64,000 bases of DNA from Mycobacterium sp. ELW1 (GCF_008329905.1 NZ_CP032155.1:3224001-3288000), one strand, 5' to 3'. Shown: positions 53,624 to 62,839, numbered from the stretch's first letter. A program made the numbers and translations. Notes: generated by a model not told the origin, from the sequence alone.

Positions 53624-55609
53624 TCACAGGTTGCGGTTCCACTCCACCCAGCCCGATCCGGTCCTGCCGTCAGTGGTTTCGACGGTGACCCAGGCCCGCG
53701 GGAAGAAGCTCACCTGACCCTCCGGTGCCACCAGCCGGACGGGCGCGTGACCGCGGATATCGACCGTCGTCTCGACCGGACCGGGCAGGTAATCGATAGT
53801 CGTCGTCAGCGGTAACCCGTTGTCGGAGAACGTCGCTTCGGCACGCACAGTCGTCGTCTCGGTGACCGGTTCGCCGGCTCGCTGCAGGTAGCCGACGCTG
53901 ATCGGATCCATACCGGGGATGCGCAGGTCGACACCGTGCAGGTGGGTGCCGTCGTCGAGGTGCAGGGCGCTCCAGACCCAGTCCATGCTCCACCAGTCCC
54001 GAACACCGTGGGAGTGATCGCGCTGCCCCGGGACTGCCTCGAACTGGTGCACCCGCCCGTCGATGGTGACGGTTCCGGTTACGCTGCAGGGGATTTCATA
54101 CCGGGTGGTGATGCGATACGCGTACGGTGTCCCGACCGTCGTCCAGGTGAGGTCCATGGCCAACTCGACCGGCCGGCCGGGCTCGTCGCGCAGCAAGGCC
54201 GACGGATCGTCGTATTCCAGTGCGGTACCGCGGACCTCGACGCGGTAGGTCTGCAGCGGCGTGATGGCGCCGTGGCGCAGTTCGGCGCCGTCGGCCTTGG
54301 CCACGAGGGGGTCGGCGGGCATCGGCGCCTCGAAGTTCACCAGCGCAACGGTGGGCATATCGGGACCGCACACCAGCGCGTTGATCCATGCGACGTTCTG
54401 GTTGGGCACCAGGCCGAGCCGCAGCCAGCCACCGATGCCCTGAGCCGGGTCGGCGAAGTCCCAGTACCAGCTCTCGTTCCACAGTGGCTCGTCACCGGGC
54501 TGATGTGCGCCTTCGTCGGCGGGGTCGGGCGTCAGAGCCGCGACGGGCGCGGCCGGTGGCAGAACGTCGAGCGCACCGGTGTCGAGGACATGGCTGGTGT
54601 GCCGGTCCAGCATGGTCAGGAACATCTCGTCGCCGCGGTCGGTGCGCTCGACAAGCATCGACGAGACCACCGCCATCATCACCCCCGCGAAGCTCTGGCG
54701 CCGGACGCCCTCGCGCACCTGGTCGAGAGTGACACCCGAATCAGGGCCCAGCCCTTCGTGATACGCGCGAAGCAGCTCGTCGTAGTGGGCACGCCGATCA
54801 TCGATGGTGACGGCACATCCGATGAAGTACGCCACGTCGGTCATGGCCGGGCCCCAGGTGACCGTCTGCCAGTCGACGACGGTGAGGTCGCGCCGGGATC
54901 CCGGGCGGCCGAACAGCATGTTGTCGAGCCGGTAATCGCCGTGCACCAGACCCTTGATGCGCTCCGGCAGGGACTCGTCGGCCACGTAGGCATCGAAACT
55001 GCCCGCCAGCCGTTCACACACATGCCGCTGGTCGGCGGTGATCGCGTCGCCGTAGCGGTCGGCGAAGCCGGCCCAGAGCTGACCGATCAGGGCCTGGTCC
55101 AGCGGCGCCGCCCGGGTCAGCCATTCGGCGTCGGCGAGGCTCTCGTTGCCGATCACCGGGGCGTGCAGGCGGCCCAGTTCGTTCAGCGCCAGCACGGCGT
55201 CTTCGATTGTGGCGCCGCGGATTTCGTTACCGACCTCGGCGGGAGCCGCGTCGTCGAGAAGCAACGTGAAGATGCCCGTCTCGGGGTCGTAAAAGTGGTG
55301 GTAGCACTCGGCCACCGGACCGCCGAGGCGTGGGGCGACGTCGGCATAGAACTTGACCTCGCGCTCGTAGAGCCCCAGCGCCATTCCGGTCTGTCTGCTC
55401 GTCGGATCTGTCGCGGCGACCTTGAGAACTACCGAGACTGGTCCCTCGACACTGTCGGCATACGTCAGTCCGACCCGGTAGCACTCGCTCATCTGACCGG
55501 TACCGATGCGGTCGATGGTGAAGCCTGCGACCGGAAAACCGATGGCGGCGGTCAGCCATTCAGCGGTCAGGTCACTCGGTCGCTCGATGACGATGTCGTT
55601 GGTCTGCAC
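53624..55609 (-). CDS. APH/EcKL-like kinase fused to a C-terminal beta-domain
   Basis: 661 residues. The N-terminal ~350 are an aminoglycoside/ecdysteroid-kinase-like fold with GLVHGDYRLDNMLFG (catalytic Asp) and VVDWQTVTWGPAMTDVAYFIG (DXD-type metal Asp). Residues ~370-661 are a beta-rich domain (WYWDFADPAQGIGGWLRLGL, QRDHSHGVRDWWSMDWVWSAL, HLHGVDLRIPG) like AttH/DUF7064-type lipocalin-like proteins. The Asp/His-rich HSHGVRDWW segment could be catalytic or ligand-binding. Likely a kinase for a small hydroxylated lipid or sterol paired with a binding or isomerising domain. An unbroken reading frame links both halves. Confidence 0.8.
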   Translation of the reverse strand: MQTNDIVIERPSDLTAEWLTAAIGFPVAGFTIDRIGTGQMSECYRVGLTYADSVEGPVSVVLKVAATDPTSRQTGMALGLYEREVKFYADVAPRLGGPVAECYHHFYDPETGIFTLLLDDAAPAEVGNEIRGATIEDAVLALNELGRLHAPVIGNESLADAEWLTRAAPLDQALIGQLWAGFADRYGDAITADQRHVCERLAGSFDAYVADESLPERIKGLVHGDYRLDNMLFGRPGSRRDLTVVDWQTVTWGPAMTDVAYFIGCAVTIDDRRAHYDELLRAYHEGLGPDSGVTLDQVREGVRRQSFAGVMMAVVSSMLVERTDRGDEMFLTMLDRHTSHVLDTGALDVLPPAAPVAALTPDPADEGAHQPGDEPLWNESWYWDFADPAQGIGGWLRLGLVPNQNVAWINALVCGPDMPTVALVNFEAPMPADPLVAKADGAELRHGAITPLQTYRVEVRGTALEYDDPSALLRDEPGRPVELAMDLTWTTVGTPYAYRITTRYEIPCSVTGTVTIDGRVHQFEAVPGQRDHSHGVRDWWSMDWVWSALHLDDGTHLHGVDLRIPGMDPISVGYLQRAGEPVTETTTVRAEATFSDNGLPLTTTIDYLPGPVETTVDIRGHAPVRLVAPEGQVSFFPRAWVTVETTDGRTGSGWVEWNRNL

Positions 55610-55662
55610 GCGACCAACCTAGGACACATCCCTGGCGGCCCGGAAGGTTTTCCCGCCATTTC

Positions 55663-55676
55663 TTGACGGGTGTCAA
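55663..55676. promoter_or_regulatory. Dyad TTGAC-gggt-GTCAA upstream of the kinase fusion
   Basis: A 5-bp perfect inverted repeat with a 4-bp spacer about 54 bp upstream of the start of the kinase fusion. On the minus strand it includes TTGACA, a -35-type hexamer. It may be an operator or the core of a promoter. No suitable -10 was seen. Confidence 0.35.
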
Positions 55677-55692
55677 ATCAGTCCTGGTCAGG

Positions 55693-57213
55693 CTAGCGGC
55701 CGGCCAGCGAAAACCCTGCCCACGCCTCGCGACGGTGCGGATGCGGGTCGTAATCGACGCGGGTGTGCCGGTCGAACACCAGCACCGGGCGCTCCGCTTC
55801 GGTGTAGCGCGGCCAGCCCTCGCCCGGCACGCCGGTACGGCTGAAATGCCGCCATCTGGTCTGCAGATCTCGGCTGACCTTGAGCGCCGAGCGCCTGTCC
55901 ATCGCCGCGGTCAATGCGGCGCCGAACCGGGTCCGGTAGATGTCGAAGACGGCCAGCAGTTCGGTGGCATGGGTGGCACCCAGGCCCGACCAGTGCAGGG
56001 TCCGCGGTGCGTAGTCGTAGCGGTACACATAGGTCGGCGCGTGCCTGCCGTGCGCTTCGGCGATCTGCCAGGCAGCGGTTCCGAACGCGAAGTCACCGCC
56101 GAGCTGGACGCAGGCCGCCGGCCGTGGGTAGCCCGGGTAGGCCGCGGTGATGCGTTGGCGCGCTTCGGGTTCCGCACTCGCCAGCAGGCGTTCGATGGCG
56201 GGCTCGGTGGTCGGCAACAACTTCATGAACCGGGTGAACAGCTTGCCTTCGTCGGCGTTGGTACCGACGATCAGCGGCACCTTGTGGATCGCGCCGCGCC
56301 GCATCGCCGCGATCGGATCGTCGGGCAGGACGTCGTCGCCGTAGGTGGGGCCGAGCGAGAAGGCACCGTCCATGTCGGTCATGCTCTCGACGAGCAGGGT
56401 GTCGAGGGCGGCGACCAGATCCCGCGGCCGGGCCCGCATCACGGTTTCGGCGCCGTCGTCTCCGCCGGCCCCGAGCAGCCGGGCGAACTTGCCGGCAATC
56501 GTGGCGGCGGTCTCCGGGCCGCTCACCAGGCCGGAGGCCGGGCTCTCTGAAATAGCTTGCGCAAAAAGGCCTTCGGCTTCCGGAACGGCCAGCAGCGTCG
56601 CGACGGCATGTGCACCGGCGCTCTCGCCGAAGATCGTCACGTTGCCGGGGTCACCACCGAAGGCACCGATGTTGTCGCGTATCCAGCGCAGCGCCATCAC
56701 GAGGTCGCGCAGGAACAGATTGCTGTCGATCGGGGTGTCCGGCGTGGACAGCGACGAGAGATCCACGCAGCCGAGGGCGCCGAGGCGATAGTTCACCGAG
56801 ACGTACACGCAGCCACGGCGGGCCAGGGCAGCGCCGTCGTAGAGCGGGGTGGCCGAGCTGCCCATCAGGTAGCCGCCGCCGTGGATGAAGAACATCACCG
56901 GCAACGGTTCGTGGTCCGGCTCGCTGCCCGTCCACTGCGGAGTGACGACGTTGAGCGTCAGGCAATCCTCGCCCATCGGCTGATACTTGCCCACCGCCAG
57001 CATCGTGTAGCGGCGCTGCTGAGGGGCACAGTTGGCGAAGCCGTGGCAGTGCCGGACGCCGCGCCACGGCTGCGGGGGCTGCGGCGCGCGGAAGCGCAGC
57101 GCACCCACCGGTGGGCGGGCGTAGGGAATCGAACGCCACCTGTTGACCCCGTTGCGGACGAACCCCTCGACGATGCCGCTGCGCGTGGTGGCGCGGACGG
57201 TGTGTTCGTGCAT
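55693..57213 (-). CDS. Type B carboxylesterase/lipase
   Basis: About 506 residues with the COesterase layout: RSIPYARPPVGALRFRAPQ, DCLTLNVVTPQW, FFIHGGGYLMGSS (oxyanion hole), TIFGESAGAHAVATLL (nucleophile Ser), an acid in the TNADEGKLF region, and a distal GLGATHATELLAVF carrying the catalytic His. No signal peptide, so probably cytoplasmic. It hydrolyses esters of fatty acids or xenobiotics. GTG 57216 is an alternative start. It faces a lipoprotein gene divergently. Confidence 0.9.
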   Translation of the reverse strand: MHEHTVRATTRSGIVEGFVRNGVNRWRSIPYARPPVGALRFRAPQPPQPWRGVRHCHGFANCAPQQRRYTMLAVGKYQPMGEDCLTLNVVTPQWTGSEPDHEPLPVMFFIHGGGYLMGSSATPLYDGAALARRGCVYVSVNYRLGALGCVDLSSLSTPDTPIDSNLFLRDLVMALRWIRDNIGAFGGDPGNVTIFGESAGAHAVATLLAVPEAEGLFAQAISESPASGLVSGPETAATIAGKFARLLGAGGDDGAETVMRARPRDLVAALDTLLVESMTDMDGAFSLGPTYGDDVLPDDPIAAMRRGAIHKVPLIVGTNADEGKLFTRFMKLLPTTEPAIERLLASAEPEARQRITAAYPGYPRPAACVQLGGDFAFGTAAWQIAEAHGRHAPTYVYRYDYAPRTLHWSGLGATHATELLAVFDIYRTRFGAALTAAMDRRSALKVSRDLQTRWRHFSRTGVPGEGWPRYTEAERPVLVFDRHTRVDYDPHPHRREAWAGFSLAGR

Positions 57214-57289
57214 CACTCGACGGTAGCGAACATTCCGCTCCCCGACGCGCCTGACAACCCGAACTGCTGCGGCCCGCTAGCCTGTCGGG

Positions 57290-57985
57290 ATGCGGATCGC
57301 CGTGCTGCTCACCGCGTCGCTGCTGGTCGCGGGATGTTCCGGCGCGACGGGCGGCCAGGCGCGCCAAACTCAGCTGACACCGATCACCCCGTCGCGCACG
57401 GTCACGTCGTCGTCTGCGCCGTCGTCGTCCACCTCGGCCACCCCCACGTCGTCGCTGCCGGCGCCCGCGGCCGGGGTGCCGATCGCCGAGGCGATCCGAT
57501 GGATCGAGGCGGCTCCCCCGATCGACGCCGCGCAGTACCACATCGCGTTGCGCGGCGGGGTCACCGCCGACCTCGGCGAGGATGTCGCGTTCACTACCCC
57601 TGGCGGTACCACCTGCATGACGGATGCCAAGCACGGCGCCCCGGCGCTGGCCTGCCTGGTGGAGCTGACCAGCCCGCCGCCACGGCCGCCGGACGTGTAC
57701 GGCCAGTGGAAGGGCGGCTGGGTCGACTTCGACGGTTCGACGGTCCAAGTCGGTTCGGCGCACGGCGATCCGGGCCGCTTCGCCGCGGGGCAGGGCCGCG
57801 AACTGCCGTATGACGCGTCGTTGTCGTTCGGCAATTACCGCTGCCGCACCGACGCCAGCGCCCTGGTGTGCGTGAATTACGCCCAACAGTCGGCGGTACG
57901 GCTTGCCGCCGACGGCGTCGACGCATTCGCGTGCGCTCGGCAGGTCACCCCGCCGGCCGGCATCGGCGTGCAGTACGTCTGTTAG
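57290..57985 (+). CDS. Probable lipoprotein of unknown function
   Basis: 231 residues. The signal peptide ends with lipobox LLVAGC (Cys16). A Ser/Thr/Pro-rich linker to about residue 60 precedes a folded domain with six cysteines (TCMTDAKHGAPALACLV, YRCRTDASALVCV, FACARQ and the terminal YVC), which suggests three disulfides. This pattern occurs in conserved mycobacterial lipoproteins. The final codons converge with the CDF gene (4-bp overlap). Confidence 0.75.
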   Translation: MRIAVLLTASLLVAGCSGATGGQARQTQLTPITPSRTVTSSSAPSSSTSATPTSSLPAPAAGVPIAEAIRWIEAAPPIDAAQYHIALRGGVTADLGEDVAFTTPGGTTCMTDAKHGAPALACLVELTSPPPRPPDVYGQWKGGWVDFDGSTVQVGSAHGDPGRFAAGQGRELPYDASLSFGNYRCRTDASALVCVNYAQQSAVRLAADGVDAFACARQVTPPAGIGVQYVC

Positions 57986-58995
57986 TGCGTGTGCGCCGGG
58001 TAGGCGTGGATCATCGCGGTGGCCAGTTTGGGTACGGCGTGGGTCAGGTCGTGTTCGGCTTCGTGGGCGATGTGATGTGCTTGCGCCAGAGTGAGATCGG
58101 GATCGATGTCGAGTTCGGCATCGACGTGCAGCCGGTGACCGATCCATCGCATGCGCACACTGCGCACCGCCCGCACTTCCGGCCGGGCAGCGAGCGTCGC
58201 CTCAGCCGACTCGACGAACTCCGGATCGACGCCATCCATCAAGCGGCGGAACACATCCCGAACCGCGGTGCGTAGCACCGCCAGGATGGCCACGGTGATC
58301 ACCAGACCGATGATCGGGTCCGCCAGCGGAAAGCCAAGGGCGACACCGCCCGCGCCGATCACCACGGCCAGCGAGGTGAAGCCGTCGGTGCGGGCGTGCA
58401 GCCCGTCGGCGACCAGAGCCGCCGAGCCGATCCGGCGCCCGACACGGATGCGGTAGAGCGCGACCCATTCGTTGCCGATGAACCCGAGGAGCCCCGCGAG
58501 CGCGACCCAGCCGAGGTGCTCGATGGGCCGCGGGTTGATCAGCCGCCCGATGGCCTCGTACCCGGCGACGATCGCCGACAGGGCGATCATCGCGACGACG
58601 AACATCCCGGCGAGATCCTCCACGCGGCCGAAGCCGTAGGTGTAACGCCGCGTTGCGGCTTTGGTACTCAACGCGAATGCGATCCACAGCGGCACCGCGG
58701 TCAGCGCGTCGGAGAAGTTGTGGATGGTGTCGGCGGCCAGTGCGATCGACCCGGACGCCATGACGACGGCGATCTGGGCAAGCGCGGTCACACCCAGCAC
58801 GACAAGGCTCGTCTTGACCGCGCGGATGCCCGCCGCACTGGACTCGAGCGCGCTGTCGAGACTGTCGGCCGCGTCATGGGAGTGCGGAGCGAAGATGTCG
58901 GTGATCGCTGCGCGCAGACCGGAATGGTGGTCATGGTCATGGTCGTGGTGCAGTGCAGCGGTGCGCTTTTCGCTGTCGTCGTGGATGTGAGCCAT
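57982..58995 (-). CDS. Cation diffusion facilitator (CDF) metal efflux protein
   Basis: 337 residues. A His/Asp-rich N-terminus (HHDHDHDHHSGL) precedes six membrane helices. The metal site in helix II is DTIHNFSDALT and in helix V HARTDGF, the HxxxD pair typical of Zn/Co/Ni-type CDFs. The C-terminal domain (VRMRWIGHRLHVDAELDIDPDLTL) carries the His residues of the cytoplasmic dimer. Probably exports zinc or a similar divalent ion. Its ATG overlaps the arsR stop (TGATG), so arsR and the CDF gene are one operon. Confidence 0.93.
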   Translation of the reverse strand: MAHIHDDSEKRTAALHHDHDHDHHSGLRAAITDIFAPHSHDAADSLDSALESSAAGIRAVKTSLVVLGVTALAQIAVVMASGSIALAADTIHNFSDALTAVPLWIAFALSTKAATRRYTYGFGRVEDLAGMFVVAMIALSAIVAGYEAIGRLINPRPIEHLGWVALAGLLGFIGNEWVALYRIRVGRRIGSAALVADGLHARTDGFTSLAVVIGAGGVALGFPLADPIIGLVITVAILAVLRTAVRDVFRRLMDGVDPEFVESAEATLAARPEVRAVRSVRMRWIGHRLHVDAELDIDPDLTLAQAHHIAHEAEHDLTHAVPKLATAMIHAYPAHTH

Positions 58996-59357
58996 CACGC
59001 GCTCCCTCTGGCCGGCAACTCGTGCACCCCGCGATGGTGGGCCGGGGTCCCGCCGGCGGCGTGCTCGGCGTTGTACACCGCGTCGGTGACGAGTTGACGT
59101 ACGTGGTCGTTCTCCAGGCGGTAGAACACCTGGGTGCCTTCTCGTCGGGTGCGAACCAGACGGGCCATCCGCAGTTTGGCCAGATGCTGGGAGACCGACG
59201 GCGCCGGCTTGTGGACGCACTCGGCGAGATCGTTGACGCTGAGTTCGCCGTCGATCAGCGACCAGAGCAGTTGAACACGGGTGGCGTCGGCCAGCATGCG
59301 GAAGACCTCGACGACCAGCAGCGCATGGTCGTCGGCAAGCTGCCTATCTGCATTCAT
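58995..59357 (-). CDS. ArsR/SmtB family metal-sensing repressor
   Basis: 120 residues. The winged helix (VNDLAECVHKPAPSVSQHLAKLRMARLVRTRREGTQVFYRL) follows a helix starting HALLVVEVFRMLADATRVQLLW. The C-terminal end is rich in His (NAEHAAGGTPAHHRGVHE), suited to bind Zn2+, Ni2+ or Co2+. ATG 59357 was chosen because the more upstream ATG at 59426 would add a segment outside the family and cross the operator dyad. It controls its own operon with the downstream efflux gene. Confidence 0.92.
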   Translation of the reverse strand: MNADRQLADDHALLVVEVFRMLADATRVQLLWSLIDGELSVNDLAECVHKPAPSVSQHLAKLRMARLVRTRREGTQVFYRLENDHVRQLVTDAVYNAEHAAGGTPAHHRGVHELPARGSA

Positions 59358-59366
59358 ACGCAGATA
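59345..59366. promoter_or_regulatory. ArsR operator: TATCTGC-N8-GCAGATA
   Basis: A perfect 7-bp inverted repeat, arms 59345-59351 and 59360-59366, overlapping the arsR start codon. The length and spacing are typical of ArsR/SmtB 12-2-12-type operators. Metal-free repressor would block transcription of arsR and the CDF gene. Confidence 0.75.
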
Positions 59367-59414
59367 ATAGCGGAACAACGGAACAAATCGACCCGGTCGC
59401 CAGTTTGGCGTGAG

Positions 59415-60047
59415 GTGAATGAACACACGCTCGTGGTGTACGCCAACCCTCGCGGGCTGGCGTCACGCGCCAATGCGGCACTTCTGCGCGCGGTTACAGA
59501 CCGGCCGGATACCGAGACTCGGGACCTCGTCGCCCTCTACCCGGACGGTCTCGTCGACGTCACCGCCGAGCAGGCGGCCCTGGAACGCGCGGATCAGGTG
59601 GTGCTGCAGTACCCGACCTACTGGTATTCGATGCCCGGGCCGATGAAGAGCTGGCTCGACCAGGTGATGACACCCGGTTGGGCGTACGGCCCCGGCGCGC
59701 CGGGCGTGCTGGCGGGCAAGACATTGCGGATCGCGACGACCACCGGCGGTGTCACCGAGGACTACCAACCGGGCCGGCTGCACGGGTTCGAGTACGCCGA
59801 CCTTCTGGCGCCGCTACGGGCGACCGCGCGTCGACTCGGCATGCAGTTCGCCGAACCCCTTGTGCTCCATGGTGTTCGACATCTGAGCGATGACGAACTC
59901 GCCGCCGCGGCGGCTCGATACGAGGATCTGCTCGCCAAGCCCCTGGTCCCGGCTACGCGGCCAGAACTCCCTTGGCGCGCAGGATCGGAAGCACACCCTC
60001 GGCGAACCAGTAGGCCTCTTCGAGGTGCGGATAGCCCGACAGGATGA
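59415..60047 (+). CDS. NAD(P)H-dependent quinone oxidoreductase, flavodoxin-like (KefG/MdaB type)
   Basis: 210 residues from GTG 59415. Flavodoxin-like fold: LVVYANPRGLASRANAALL (FMN phosphate loop), then QVVLQYPTYWYSMPGPMKSWLDQV, the block typical of two-electron quinone reductases, and TTGGVTEDYQPG. The stop at 60047 lies 94 bp into the ssuD gene on the other strand, so the last ~30 residues overlap ssuD antisense. The usual family end is near LAKPLV, so the C-terminus is probably extended. Reduces quinones or nitro compounds without radical formation. Confidence 0.82.
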   Translation: MNEHTLVVYANPRGLASRANAALLRAVTDRPDTETRDLVALYPDGLVDVTAEQAALERADQVVLQYPTYWYSMPGPMKSWLDQVMTPGWAYGPGAPGVLAGKTLRIATTTGGVTEDYQPGRLHGFEYADLLAPLRATARRLGMQFAEPLVLHGVRHLSDDELAAAAARYEDLLAKPLVPATRPELPWRAGSEAHPRRTSRPLRGADSPTG

Positions 60048-61050
60048 ACTCGTCGAAACCGACCGAGTGGTACTCCCAGATCAGGTTGGCGACCTCTTCG
60101 TGGCTCCCCACCAGCGCGGTGCCTGCACCGCCCCGGACCAGCCCGACGCCGGCCCACAGGTTCGGGTAGATCTCCAGCTTGTCCGTGCGCCCACCGTGCA
60201 GGGCCGTCATCCGGCGTTGCCCCTCGGACTCCGAGCTGGCGTGCTGCTTGGTGGCCTGCTCGATCTGGTCCGGAGTCAGCTCGTTGACGAGCTCTTCGGC
60301 GACAGCCCAGGCTGCTGCCGAGGTGTCGCGGGTGATCGTGTGCAGCCGGATCCCGAAGCGCAGGCTGCGACCGCGCGCCGCGGCCAACTCGCGCACCGCG
60401 TCGATCTTGGCCTTCGCGGCCAGCGGCGGCTCACCCCAGGTGAGGTACACGTCGACATGCTCGGCGGCGATGGGCAGCGCGGCCGCCGACGAGCCACCGA
60501 AGTAAAACTCCGGCAACGGGTTCGGTGGCGCGGACACCCGCCCGTCGCGGATCTTGTAGAAGTCGCCGTCGAAGTCATACGACTCCTGCCCCCACACCGA
60601 CTTGACGATCTGGAGGAATTCGCCGGTGCGGGCATAGCGCTCGTCATGGTCGAGCCAATCGCCGAATCGCTGTTGCTCGAGGTCGTCCCCGCCGCTGACG
60701 ACGTTGAGCAGCAGGCGGCCATCGGAGAACCGCTGAAGAGTCGCCGCCTGCTGGGCGGCCAGTGTGGGCGGCACCAGGCCAGGCCGGAACGCCACGAGGA
60801 ACTTCAGCCGCTCGGTTTCGGCCAGCAGAGCCGATGCCGTCAACCACGCGTCCTCGCACCAGGTTCCGGTCGGCGTCAGCACCCCCTCGAATCCGAGCCG
60901 GTCGGCGGCTCTGGCCACTTCGGCCAGATAGCGCCGTGTCGGCGGGCGGTATCCGTCGGGGATGATGTGGTGTGACGACGCATGCGATGCCCCGACGATC
61001 GAACGGCTGTCACCGTTGGTGGGCAGGAACCAGAAAAACTTCGCAGACAA
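59953..61050 (-). CDS. ssuD: FMNH2-dependent alkanesulfonate monooxygenase SsuD
   Basis: 365 residues of the LLM flavin-monooxygenase fold, with SsuD blocks: FFWFLPTNGDSRSIVG, GFEGVLTPTGTWCEDAW, FRPGLVPPTLAAQQAATL, LLNVVSGGDDLEQQRFG and TWGEPPLAAKAKIDAVR. Cleaves alkanesulfonates to sulfite and aldehyde under sulfur limitation. Its C-terminal 95 bp overlap the convergent oxidoreductase. It ends the ssuC-B-A-D operon, 11 bp after ssuA. Confidence 0.93.
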   Translation of the reverse strand: MSAKFFWFLPTNGDSRSIVGASHASSHHIIPDGYRPPTRRYLAEVARAADRLGFEGVLTPTGTWCEDAWLTASALLAETERLKFLVAFRPGLVPPTLAAQQAATLQRFSDGRLLLNVVSGGDDLEQQRFGDWLDHDERYARTGEFLQIVKSVWGQESYDFDGDFYKIRDGRVSAPPNPLPEFYFGGSSAAALPIAAEHVDVYLTWGEPPLAAKAKIDAVRELAAARGRSLRFGIRLHTITRDTSAAAWAVAEELVNELTPDQIEQATKQHASSESEGQRRMTALHGGRTDKLEIYPNLWAGVGLVRGGAGTALVGSHEEVANLIWEYHSVGFDEFILSGYPHLEEAYWFAEGVLPILRAKGVLAA

Positions 61051-61061
61051 GAAAAACCCTC

Positions 61062-62090
61062 CTAATTCGAACTGACGAGAACTGGCTCAAGCACACCGGC
61101 GTAGCGGCGGTCGACCCACTTCGAGAAGTCAGGCGCAGTCTGGATCTGCCCCGATTTCGCGAACAGATCGGCGATCTTCTGCTCCGATGCGATCACTTCG
61201 TCGCTGAGAGCTGTCGGCAGACGTAGGCTGCGGCTCTGCGACACTTCGGCAGCCTTCAGATCCAATCCCACTGCTGCGGAATATTTTTCGGCCCACTCCT
61301 GTGGGTGATCCTGAGCCCACTTCGCGGCCTTGGCGAACCTGACGAGCAGATCGGCGAGAGCGGAACTGCGCTTGGGATCGGCAAGCGCAGCGTCGGAGGC
61401 CACTCCGAACCAGTAGCCGTTGGTCACCCCCTTGGCCTGGGCGATCGACCGCACCGTCAGCTGCTGCTCGGCCTGAGCGGTGTAGGGGTCCCAGATCGCC
61501 CACGCATCGGCCTGGCCCGCCTTGAACGCCGACAGCGCATCGGCGGGCTGCAGGAACACCAGCTTCACATCGGCCGGTGTCAGCCCGGCCTTGTCGAGTT
61601 GACCCAGCAGGTGGCCGTGCGCGGAGCTGCCCTTGCCGACCGCGATGCTCTTACCGCGCAGGTCACCGACGGACTGGATCGGCGAGTCCGCCTGGACGAG
61701 GATTTGGTCCCCGACGCCACCACCGTTGTAGGCCGAGACCACCTTCACTTTCGCGTTGGATGCGGCACCGAAGATCGGTGGGGTGTTGCCGGTGATGGCG
61801 AAGTCGATTTTGCCCGCGGTCGCGGCCTCGATCTGCGGCGGTCCGGACGTGAACGTCGAGAACGCGATCTGGTAGGGCAGGTTGTCCAGCGCACCCGCGG
61901 CGCGCAGCAGCGACTCGGTCCCGCCCTTCTGATCACCCACCTGCAAGGTGAGGCCCGAGAGTTCACTGAGCGGAACCGTCGTCGGAGCCTGGGCTGCACC
62001 CGTGTTCTGCTGGCGCGACACGCAGCCCGTCAGGAGCAGCCCGACCACGGTCAGCGCGATGAACGCGCGACGAAATGCTATGAGAGACAA
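61062..62090 (-). CDS. ssuA: Aliphatic sulfonate-binding lipoprotein SsuA
   Basis: 342 residues. Signal peptide with lipobox (LLLTGC), then LTLQVGDQKGGTESLLRAAGALDNLPYQIAFSTF at the N-lobe, FAITGNTPPIFGAASNAKVKVVSAYNGG, KSIAVGKGSSAHGHLLGQLDKAG and AWAIWDPYTAQAEQ. These match the SsuA/TauA/NMT1-like class. Captures sulfonates for the SsuBC transporter. Confidence 0.92.
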   Translation of the reverse strand: MSLIAFRRAFIALTVVGLLLTGCVSRQQNTGAAQAPTTVPLSELSGLTLQVGDQKGGTESLLRAAGALDNLPYQIAFSTFTSGPPQIEAATAGKIDFAITGNTPPIFGAASNAKVKVVSAYNGGGVGDQILVQADSPIQSVGDLRGKSIAVGKGSSAHGHLLGQLDKAGLTPADVKLVFLQPADALSAFKAGQADAWAIWDPYTAQAEQQLTVRSIAQAKGVTNGYWFGVASDAALADPKRSSALADLLVRFAKAAKWAQDHPQEWAEKYSAAVGLDLKAAEVSQSRSLRLPTALSDEVIASEQKIADLFAKSGQIQTAPDFSKWVDRRYAGVLEPVLVSSN

Positions 62091-62101
62091 CCTAGCTCCT
62101 G

Positions 62102-62839
62102 TCAGATCTGAACACCGAGTTGCGAGAGCAACTCGGTGCGGTGATTGTCGTTGGCGGTCGACGAGCTGCCAGTGGGCAGCCGTGGGTCGGTGATGGCCGT
62201 CTGGAATACCACTTCACCGTCGTCCAGGACCAGCACCTGATCCGCGAGCGCGACAGCCTCGTTGACGTCGTGGGTGACCAACAGCACCCCGAACCGGTGG
62301 CGCCGCCACAGCTGCAACAACAAGGAGTGCATGCTGAGCCGCGTGAGCGCATCCAGGGCGCCGAACGGTTCGTCCAGCAGCAGCAACTGCGGCTCGGCGA
62401 CCAGGGCCCTGGCCAGGGAAACCCGTTGTGCCTGACCGCCGGACAGTGTCAGCGGCCACGCATCCGCGCGATCGATCAGGCCGACATCGGCCAATGCCTG
62501 GTCGGCCCGCTCGGCCACCTCGGCGCGAGAAAGCCGGAATCGGGTCAGCCCGTAGCCGACGTTGGTGCGCACCGTGCGCCACGGAAACAGCCTCGGCTCC
62601 TGGAACGCCAGCGCCGGTGCTCCGCTGACGATGCGCTCACCGGTATGGTCCTGGGACAAGCCGGCCAGCACGCGCAGCACGGTCGATTTCCCGGATCCGC
62701 TACGCCCCACCAATGCGACGATCTGGCCCGCGCCGACCGCGACCGAAACATCCTTGAGCACATGATGTTCGCCGTACCACTTGTCGATGTGCCGCAGTGA
62801 TCCGGCCACCCCGGTCTGGCGATCGTAGGTCACGGTCAT
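62102..62839 (-). CDS. ssuB: Aliphatic sulfonate ABC transporter ATP-binding protein SsuB
   Basis: 245 residues. Walker A GRSGSGKST, Q-loop FQEPRLFPWRTV, signature LSGGQAQR, Walker B LLLLDEPFGALDALT and H-loop THDVNEA, as in nitrate/taurine/sulfonate importers. It overlaps ssuC by 4 bp. Confidence 0.95.
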   Translation of the reverse strand: MTVTYDRQTGVAGSLRHIDKWYGEHHVLKDVSVAVGAGQIVALVGRSGSGKSTVLRVLAGLSQDHTGERIVSGAPALAFQEPRLFPWRTVRTNVGYGLTRFRLSRAEVAERADQALADVGLIDRADAWPLTLSGGQAQRVSLARALVAEPQLLLLDEPFGALDALTRLSMHSLLLQLWRRHRFGVLLVTHDVNEAVALADQVLVLDDGEVVFQTAITDPRLPTGSSSTANDNHRTELLSQLGVQI

